DNA from: Draconibacterium sp.
GTDB lineage: Bacteria; Bacteroidota; Bacteroidia; Bacteroidales; Prolixibacteraceae
NCBI GenBank assembly: GCA_027011835.1
Contig: JALUZN010000044.1
Location: forward strand, 1-14,031
DNA length: 14,031 nucleotides
Reading direction: 5' to 3'
Shown here: positions 1 through 4,949 of the stretch, piece after piece
How positions within the stretch are numbered: position 1 is the first letter of the stretch
How the letters are laid out: each line of letters begins with the position of its first letter
Made by a program: the position numbers and the translations under genes
Notes under the pieces: model-generated
Told to the model about the DNA's origin: nothing
What the model saw: the letters and a program-made list of their open reading frames with translations, nothing else
The model's database searches: none

Positions 1-20
1 CAATTTTTTACAAATATAAA

Positions 21-42
21 CCCCCGGGTTGAAACCCGGGGC
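21..42 (-). terminator. GC-rich hairpin downstream of the URO-D methyltransferase gene
   Basis: A near-perfect palindrome pairs CCCCGGGTT (22-30) with AACCCGGGG (33-41). Realistically this is an 8-bp stem with a TGAA loop. It lies about 40 bases past the stop of the minus-strand gene ending at 84. Read on the minus strand it is followed by GTTTATATTTG, which is T-rich but not a clean U-run, so it is a plausible intrinsic terminator. The same shape fits a REP-type intergenic palindrome. No second copy is present in this window. Confidence 0.5.
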
Positions 43-83
43 AAAATATATTAGAATTTTTAATAATATTCTTTGTTGTCAGC

Positions 84-1703
84 TTACAGTTCTTTAATCC
101 ACTCCTTTACTACTTCGAGAGATGGTATATCGCTCTCCGACTTTAATTTATATTTTACCGAAACAACTGCCGGCCCGTTCACAACCCCAAACGATGCCAT
201 TTGTGCTTTATCCGATATTATTTTTACTTCAACATCTTTCCCGAGTTCGGTGGTTGCTCGTTCTATAATCTTTTTTAACTCGTTGTTCTCATTATCGTTT
301 TCACCCAAAATAAGCAGTTCGCTGCGTTTCGATTTTATTTTCAGCTTTAATTTTTTGTTGATACGTTTTTGAATAGCGGCAATCAACTCGCTTTTAGGCG
401 GAATTTGCGAAACAAAAGCAATCTTCCCGTCGATACAAATTGTTGGAATATTCTTAACCATTAACGACGACATAAAAGTAACGGCATCCATTTTTTTTAT
501 GGCATGTTCGCGCCACTCAACAATCCCTTCGAACTGAGGTGCTACCTGTTTTACAGCTTCAACCATATATTGGCACGGTGCACACGACTCCGAATTCAGC
601 GTAATAATATCGACAATTACTTTGTCCGACTGACCGTAATCTTTCATATTTAACACCTCAATGGTGCTGTCTTTTTTATCTAAAGTACGTACAACTTCCT
701 GTTTGTAATCGTCGTGAACAATCTCGGTTACAGCCTTTAAGTTTTGGGGTGGCGTGTCCATGGGCAGGTCGCAACCGGGCGCAAGAATAAATCCTGTTTT
801 GCCTCCCAAATCCAAACATTCAACAGCCTCTTCGCGGCAGTCGTCTTCGTTTCCCATTAGCAGAACAACGGTTAATTTCATATTTCCGCCAAAACTAATT
901 CCTTTTTTCAGGGCAATGTCTTTAACAAAATCAATTGGAATATTTTCGTCAATCGAAACATTATCGGGCTTGCAGTTACACATCGCTTCAATGTTTTGCT
1001 GCGCGTGACCACAAACAAAAAACGAACTCAATTTATTTGCATTCCGAACCGTATCGAAAATTTCGGAAACATAGGGTGTTACAAACGACTCAAAAGTCAT
1101 CGGGTCAATCTGGCTGGTCATTGGGTCAACCACAGCAATAACATCGCAGCCGGCATCCATTAAATATGTTGCCATTTTATTGCCCACTTTTGTACAAAAC
1201 TCCATCACCTCAACAATTTCGTTGGGAGCTTCAAAAAGCTTGGTAAAGATATCGGTTCCCAGCAGATGAAGAGCCAATGTAAATGGACCGGTAATCAGCC
1301 CGTATAAAGCAATGTCGGGATATTTTGCACGCAACTCTTTTGCCGCATTTACTGCAACAGGAATTCGTCCGTCGGTAATTTCGGGCACTTTTAAATCGGA
1401 AAGTTTTACGCCTTCTTCGAGCGGGTGCGAAACAACAGCCGGTGGATTGTGAGGTGCCCACTGCAATTGGCAACCTAAAATTTCGGCCTCAATTTGCAGG
1501 TCGAAAACAACAGGAACGCCATCGGGATTGTACTCTTCGATGGCTTTGCTGACTCCGGCAACTACTTTGTCGGCCGATTTTAAATATGCTTCGGCATCAA
1601 CTCCGGTTATAAAACCACCGTGTACTCCAACAAATGGTACCCACGGTGCGCGCTCAACGGTTTCGAGTGCAAATGCCTTTTTAATTAATTCTAATCCTTT
1701 CAT
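84..1703 (-). CDS. URO-D/MtaA-family corrinoid methyltransferase fused to two thioredoxin-fold domains
   Basis: This 539-residue protein probably moves a methyl group between a corrinoid protein and an unidentified acceptor or donor in the cytoplasm. Residues 1-330 match the uroporphyrinogen decarboxylase superfamily in its MtaA/CmuA/MtbA branch: the GCQLQWAPHNPPAV stretch (77-90) and APGCDLPMDTPP (308-319) are typical, whereas the N-terminal arginine motif of true heme-pathway HemE is absent. In MtaA and MtbA, zinc is held by His-x-Cys plus a distal Cys. Here C231 and C311 are kept, but residue 229 is Phe; H233 lies two residues after C231. Residues about 360-447 form a thioredoxin-like domain with C374-A-P-C377 and a cis-Pro-type I419-P420. 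Residues about 460-539 form a second, Thioredoxin_3-like domain whose CxxC has become D470-N-E-N473. The corrinoid protein gene lies just upstream on the same strand. The ATG at 1703 is followed directly by conserved N-terminal sequence. The family call is secure; the substrate and the direction of transfer are not known. Confidence 0.88.
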   Translation of the reverse strand: MKGLELIKKAFALETVERAPWVPFVGVHGGFITGVDAEAYLKSADKVVAGVSKAIEEYNPDGVPVVFDLQIEAEILGCQLQWAPHNPPAVVSHPLEEGVKLSDLKVPEITDGRIPVAVNAAKELRAKYPDIALYGLITGPFTLALHLLGTDIFTKLFEAPNEIVEVMEFCTKVGNKMATYLMDAGCDVIAVVDPMTSQIDPMTFESFVTPYVSEIFDTVRNANKLSSFFVCGHAQQNIEAMCNCKPDNVSIDENIPIDFVKDIALKKGISFGGNMKLTVVLLMGNEDDCREEAVECLDLGGKTGFILAPGCDLPMDTPPQNLKAVTEIVHDDYKQEVVRTLDKKDSTIEVLNMKDYGQSDKVIVDIITLNSESCAPCQYMVEAVKQVAPQFEGIVEWREHAIKKMDAVTFMSSLMVKNIPTICIDGKIAFVSQIPPKSELIAAIQKRINKKLKLKIKSKRSELLILGENDNENNELKKIIERATTELGKDVEVKIISDKAQMASFGVVNGPAVVSVKYKLKSESDIPSLEVVKEWIKEL

Positions 1704-1974
1704 TATTTTGAGTTTTTAGTAGTGATGTTGTTTTTTTAGTACCCCTTTTTTTGCTCAGTCAGGTTTCTACGATGTTCGTTTTTCAGACTATTATCTTACT
1801 TTGAGACATACTGCCCCTGTTTCAAGAAAAATAGTCTTCTCAATCAACATTATTTCAACGATATTCTGCTTTGTATTTTACAGAGATGTTTGTTGAAGTT
1901 GTGGGCAAAAATAACTTTGTAAGTCCCAATATATACCGGGACGAAAACCGATATGGACTGAGTATAATTTAATA
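1704..1974 (-). other. Structured 271-base spacer between the corrinoid protein and methyltransferase genes
   Basis: No complete gene lies here. On the minus strand the spacer holds a GTCCC/GGGAC stem (1923-1927 with 1938-1942). It also holds a CAAAAATA at 1906-1913, which reads as TATTTTTG, a TAnnTTTG-type -7 box on the minus strand. A long imperfect hairpin spans 1785-1837. A short reading frame runs from about 1877 to 1792 with ATG at 1851-1849. It is possible that the two genes form one transcript with an intercistronic processing or attenuation region, or that the methyltransferase gene has its own promoter. Confidence 0.35.
1785..1837 (-). other. Imperfect stem-loop in the leader of the methyltransferase gene
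   Basis: The outer arms AGACTATT (1785-1792) and AATAGTCT (1830-1837) are perfect 8-base complements. Inside them TTGAGACA (1801-1808) faces TGTTTCAA (1818-1825) with one non-Watson-Crick position, leaving a 9-base apical loop with CCCC. It is not followed by a U-run, so it is not a standard terminator. It could be a regulatory or stabilising structure in the RNA upstream of the gene that starts at 1703. Confidence 0.35.
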
Positions 1975-2643
1975 CTAATCTACCTGCGAATTTAAAAATT
2001 CAACCAATCCTTGTGGGTCGGAAGAGTATGCGTCGGCACCAATTTTCTTACAATAGTCTTCGGTTACCGGAGCACCTCCAACAGCTACTTTTGCTCCCGG
2101 AATCTCCTCTTTAATGGCTTTTGTAATTTTCTCCATATTAACCATTGTTGTGGTTAACAAAGCCGACAAACCAACAAAAGCATTTTCGTGCTCTTTCATT
2201 GCAGCAACAAACTGCTCTGCTTTTACATCGGTTCCAAGATCGACCACTTTCCAGCCGTTTCCTTCAACCATCATCGAAACCAGATTCTTACCAATGTCGT
2301 GCAAGTCGCCTTCAACGGTGCCAATAATAAAAGTTCCTTTTTGTACCACTTCGCCCGATTGGAAAAATGGTTTTAAATGAATCATTGCAGTATTCATTGC
2401 TTTTGCCGACATTAAAACCTGCGGAACAAAAACTTTATTTTCACGAAATTTAATACCCACTTTTTCCATCCCAATCATCAGCCCTTTCGAAAGGATATCC
2501 TGTGCATTAATTCCTTCATCAATTGCCTGCTTTGTTAATTCGTCGGCACCATCCTGCCCCTTCATTTGTGGTGGATATGGAGCTGCTTTGTTTATTTTTC
2601 CAAATTCAATACAATCTGCAATTTTCAATAATAATTCACTCAT
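1975..2643 (-). CDS. Corrinoid (B12-binding) methyltransferase protein, MtbC/MtaC-like
   Basis: This 222-residue cytoplasmic protein carries the cobalamin cofactor that accepts and donates methyl groups in corrinoid-dependent methyltransferase systems. Residues about 5-95 form the helical cap (B12-binding_2, methionine-synthase cap type). Residues about 100-220 form the Rossmann-like B12-binding domain. The cobalamin signature D113-L-H115-D-I-G118 is intact, with H115 the expected lower axial ligand, and the later S160-A-L-L and V188-G-G-A motifs are also present. The length fits stand-alone corrinoid proteins such as MtaC, MtbC and MtmC. It is transcribed ahead of the URO-D methyltransferase and divergently from an AraC regulator, so the three probably form one regulated unit. 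A minus-strand TACTTTTG box (2679-2672) lies about 30 bases before the ATG. The substrate-specific methyltransferase partner is not encoded nearby, so the methyl donor cannot be named. Confidence 0.93.
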   Translation of the reverse strand: MSELLLKIADCIEFGKINKAAPYPPQMKGQDGADELTKQAIDEGINAQDILSKGLMIGMEKVGIKFRENKVFVPQVLMSAKAMNTAMIHLKPFFQSGEVVQKGTFIIGTVEGDLHDIGKNLVSMMVEGNGWKVVDLGTDVKAEQFVAAMKEHENAFVGLSALLTTTMVNMEKITKAIKEEIPGAKVAVGGAPVTEDYCKKIGADAYSSDPQGLVEFLNSQVD

Positions 2644-2671
2644 GGTAACTTTTATTTGTTTTATTCCGTGT

Positions 2672-2679
2672 CAAAAGTA
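2672..2679 (-). promoter_or_regulatory. Candidate Bacteroidota -7 box for the corrinoid protein gene
   Basis: CAAAAGTA on the plus strand reads TACTTTTG on the minus strand, an exact TAnnTTTG match. It would place the transcript start about 20-25 bases before the ATG at 2643. A -33 TTG at the standard distance is not evident, so the call rests on the -7 box and its position. Confidence 0.4.
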
Positions 2680-2683
2680 TTTC

Positions 2684-2776
2684 TACTTATTTGGGTAAAA
2701 AATAGTAATTTTTCAGAAAAAGATGGAAAATATTACTTTATTTGTTTTTCAATTCACTATTTTGTACAATAAAGTA
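2684..2776. promoter_or_regulatory. Repeated TACTTTATTTG-like elements, candidate AraC operator
   Basis: The divergent promoter region has TACTTATTTG (2684-2693), TACTTTATTTG (2734-2744) and an inverted copy, CAATAAAGTA (2767-2776). The last two make a perfect 9-bp inverted repeat: TACTTTATT at 2734-2742 and AATAAAGTA at 2768-2776, with a 25-base spacer. The spacer contains TATTTTG (2758-2764), a near-match to the -7 box of the AraC gene, and the right arm touches its ATG at 2776. A looser fourth copy lies at 2646-2658. This layout suits binding by the adjacent AraC protein with autorepression. The region is AT-rich, so chance similarity is a real risk. Confidence 0.35.
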
Positions 2777-3636
2777 TGATTTCTGAAATCAGGTATTTTA
2801 GTATTCCAACTCATTTGTTAGATGAACAGAAGAGAAACCCGGTTACCCGGAATTTGTTTCTTACCGAAATTGCAGAGATTGAAGTTGTTCAGGGAACCAT
2901 TTGGAGTGAAAACTCGAATAACGATAATTTTTTGCTTGCCTATTGTACAAAAGGGAGTGGATTTGTACAGATTCTTGATGAGCAGATTCCTGTTTCGGAC
3001 GACCAGTTTTTTATTATTCCCAAAAACGAAGCGTTTAAATTTTATTCGGTTTTAGATGTAAATACCCGGTTTTTAGTTGCCCGGTTTAACGGCAAAAATG
3101 CCCGCCAGTTTGGGAAAGAGTTTTTTGTTGTTAGAAGTTTAATTCCTTCGGTAAATAATATGGTTGCCAACCGCGAAATGTTGTTCGACGAGATTTTTAA
3201 CAACCTTTTGAAAGGATTTCACGACGAAAATCTGGAATATGTAAATTTATGTTTCGGACATCTTCTTGGTACCTTTGTTTATGCAAATAAAACCAGCGAC
3301 GACATTGCCGACGAGTCGAGCCCGGTGGTACGCCGTACAATAAATTACTTAAATAAAAGTATTGGCAAGCGTCTTACTCTCGGTGCACTTGCAGCCGAAA
3401 TTGGGTATTCGCCAACTTATCTTTCAACGCTGTTTAAAAAGGAAACCAACTATTCGCCAATCAGCTATTTTTCGCATCTGAAGATTGTAAAAGCGTGCGA
3501 ATTATTAGATTTTACAACAATGAAAATAAAGGAGATTTCGTTTCAGCTGGGTTACACCGACCCCTATTATTTTACCAAAGACTTTACAAAAAAGATGGGA
3601 CTGTCGCCTCGTAATTACCGAAACAGGGTTAGTTAG
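2776..3636 (+). CDS. AraC-family transcriptional regulator
   Basis: This 286-residue DNA-binding regulator has an N-terminal effector domain of the AraC cupin type (about 35-140; the GSGFVQILDEQIPVSDDQFF stretch is typical). Its C-terminal AraC domain (about 187-286) contains two helix-turn-helix units. The first is seen in LTLGALAAEIGYSPTYLSTL, and the second in IKEISFQLGYTDPYYFTKDF followed by the family signature KKMGLSPRNYR. It is transcribed away from the corrinoid protein gene across a 132-base region carrying repeated candidate operator elements, so it most likely controls the corrinoid methyl-transfer genes and possibly itself. The inducing ligand cannot be read from the sequence. There is no ribosome binding site before the ATG, as is usual in this phylum. 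The gene is intact and of normal family length. Confidence 0.92.
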   Translation: MISEIRYFSIPTHLLDEQKRNPVTRNLFLTEIAEIEVVQGTIWSENSNNDNFLLAYCTKGSGFVQILDEQIPVSDDQFFIIPKNEAFKFYSVLDVNTRFLVARFNGKNARQFGKEFFVVRSLIPSVNNMVANREMLFDEIFNNLLKGFHDENLEYVNLCFGHLLGTFVYANKTSDDIADESSPVVRRTINYLNKSIGKRLTLGALAAEIGYSPTYLSTLFKKETNYSPISYFSHLKIVKACELLDFTTMKIKEISFQLGYTDPYYFTKDFTKKMGLSPRNYRNRVS

Positions 3637-3701
3637 GATGGCATTTATAAAAGGCTTTTTGGCTAAACAGTACTGCCTGAACTTAATTTTTTGCAGCCAA
3701 G

Positions 3702-4118
3702 TTAACTCCACAACTGTTGTGCAGAGGTATCTCTTCTGAATGTTTTATGATGACAACTCGGACAAATAGCATTTTTAAGCCGGTGAATGTTGGTGAGTTT
3801 TAGGCGTGTTTTACATTTGTTACAGCGGAAAGAGCTTTTGTGAATTATCTTTTCATTGTCGAAAACAACCACCTCAATTTTGTCGTGAAGTACTTTGCAT
3901 TTCGGGCATTTATAAACCTGAAACCCGGCTTTTAAATAGAGATTGCTGTTTTTTGAAGCCAACTGTTTTAACAAATTGTGTGTTTTGTAATGAAACAGTT
4001 TTTTCTTCTGACTTAAATACGCTTTTACGGGTTGCGAATGAATTAAAAAGCCGTGCCCTTCGTTAAACGACTGCTCGAAACCACAATGTTCGCAACTGTA
4101 TAAATAAGCGTGTCCCAT
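3702..4118 (-). CDS. Small four-CxxC zinc-ribbon protein of unknown function
   Basis: This 138-residue protein is not one I can name. It has four CxxC knuckles: C9/C12, C71/C74, C99/C102 and C119/C122. The natural reading is two zinc ribbons, one built from knuckles 1 and 2 across a 58-residue basic insert, and a second tight one from knuckles 3 and 4. There are no membrane segments or signal peptide, and the protein is Lys-rich and His-rich, which is compatible with nucleic-acid binding, though that is inference. Its 3' end faces the AraC gene (65-base gap, no clear terminator) and its 5' end faces the peroxiredoxin gene. It is probably a single-gene transcript. Start chosen at the ATG two residues before the aromatic segment leading into the first knuckle. 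Confidence 0.8.
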   Translation of the reverse strand: MGHAYLYSCEHCGFEQSFNEGHGFLIHSQPVKAYLSQKKKLFHYKTHNLLKQLASKNSNLYLKAGFQVYKCPKCKVLHDKIEVVVFDNEKIIHKSSFRCNKCKTRLKLTNIHRLKNAICPSCHHKTFRRDTSAQQLWS

Positions 4119-4143
4119 TTAAAAGAATTTGTTTAAAGTTAGC

Positions 4144-4151
4144 TAATTTTG
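4144..4151 (+). promoter_or_regulatory. Candidate -7 box for the peroxiredoxin gene
   Basis: TAATTTTG is an exact TAnnTTTG match. It would give a leader of roughly 155 bases before the ATG at 4316, long enough to contain the paired elements at 4220-4300. A TTTG sits at 4128-4131, but the 12-base spacing is shorter than the usual 19-21. Confidence 0.3.
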
Positions 4152-4219
4152 ACTTTCTTTAAAAACAAATTGCCGTTTTAAATGTAGTATTGGTAACCGA
4201 TTAGAATTAAAAATAAAAC

Positions 4220-4300
4220 AATCGAGATAAAAAAATTCGCACACGGGAGCAAGGTGAAGTTGAAACACTAATCGAGGTTCTTGGCTTTTGTATCTCGATT
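4220..4300 (+). other. Leader with two mutually exclusive stem pairings upstream of the peroxiredoxin
   Basis: AATCGAGATA (4220-4229) is perfectly complementary to TATCTCGATT (4291-4300). The start of the first arm, AATCGAG, recurs at 4270-4276 and can pair with the same CTCGATT (4294-4300). The right arm can therefore form either a long-range 10-bp stem or a local 7-bp hairpin with a 17-base loop, but not both. The arm ends 15 bases before the ATG, next to the ribosome entry region. This resembles the geometry of a translational switch. No known riboswitch family was recognised. Confidence 0.35.
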
Positions 4301-4315
4301 CTAAAGTATTAAAAG

Positions 4316-4885
4316 ATGAAACAATTAATTATCTCTCTTTCTCTTTTGTTGGCAATTTCGACAGGTAGTTTTTCACAAGAAAATAATTTGCTAAAAGTTG
4401 GGGAAAAAGCACCAATGTTTAGAGCAATTACCGACAAAGGGAAACCCTGGGTCTTAAAAAATCATTTGGGAAAGAAAAACATTATTCTCTATTTTTATCC
4501 TGCTGCAATGACCGGTGGCTGTACAAAACAGGCCTGCGCCTACCGTAACTTCAAAGAAGATATTAAACTTGCCAATGCTATTGTTGTGGGAATAAGTGGC
4601 GACAATATTGAAGGACTAACGCTTTTTAGAAAAACATACGATTTAAACTTTCCGTTGCTGTCGGACGAAGACGGGAAAATAGCAAAGAAATTTGGAGTTG
4701 TTTCGCGCGAAGGAGGAACAATTACCACCGAAGTAAACGGGAAAAAATTTGAGTTGACACGGGGAAATACGGCCGGTCGTACAACTTTTATTATTGGGAA
4801 AAACGGGAAGATTATTTATGTGAACGATAAAGTTGATGCAAAAAAAGATGTAAAAGATGTTCTGGAATTTTTAAGAGACAAGTAA
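4316..4885 (+). CDS. Exported PrxQ/Bcp-type peroxiredoxin
   Basis: This 189-residue protein is predicted to be a thiol peroxidase that reduces hydrogen peroxide and organic hydroperoxides outside the cytoplasm. Residues 1-20 are a Sec signal peptide: a short basic start, a hydrophobic core, then GSFS before Q21, a typical SPase I site. The AhpC/TSA fold follows. The catalytic motif P62-A-A-M-T66-G-G-C69 carries the peroxidatic cysteine. C74, five residues later, is the usual resolving position of PrxQ/Bcp proteins, and R155 in GRTTFIIG is the conserved active-site Arg. A small insertion (REGGTITTEVNGKKFE, 131-146) precedes that Arg. Recycling would need a periplasmic thioredoxin, which is not encoded here. 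The preceding leader has paired elements that may regulate it. mfd follows after 64 bases but has its own candidate promoter box. Confidence 0.93.
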   Translation: MKQLIISLSLLLAISTGSFSQENNLLKVGEKAPMFRAITDKGKPWVLKNHLGKKNIILYFYPAAMTGGCTKQACAYRNFKEDIKLANAIVVGISGDNIEGLTLFRKTYDLNFPLLSDEDGKIAKKFGVVSREGGTITTEVNGKKFELTRGNTAGRTTFIIGKNGKIIYVNDKVDAKKDVKDVLEFLRDK

Positions 4886-4927
4886 TTTACTGCTTTTGTT
4901 ATTTCTTAAAAACCTACCGGAATTGAG

Positions 4928-4935
4928 TATATTTG
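4928..4935 (+). promoter_or_regulatory. Candidate -7 box for mfd
   Basis: TATATTTG is an exact TAnnTTTG match ending 14 bases before the TTG start at 4950. If it is used, the transcript would begin at about 4941-4943 and have a leader of under ten bases, which is nearly leaderless. No well-spaced -33 element is visible. Confidence 0.35.
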
Positions 4936-4949
4936 CAAAAATTTAAAAC

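Noticed and set aside
73..372. Plus-strand open frame of 99 codons
   Set aside because: It is antisense to the thioredoxin tail of the URO-D protein, is dominated by Ser and Phe as expected for a reverse shadow, and has no recognisable motif.
84..1703. True uroporphyrinogen decarboxylase (HemE) for heme synthesis
   Set aside because: The N-terminal HemE arginine signature is absent, the adjacent gene is a corrinoid protein, and the C-terminal cysteine motif matches MtaA/CmuA-type methyltransferases.
1704..1974. Cobalamin riboswitch before the methyltransferase gene
   Set aside because: A corrinoid context made this attractive, but no B12-box-like conserved core or multi-helix arrangement could be recognised; only simple hairpins are seen.
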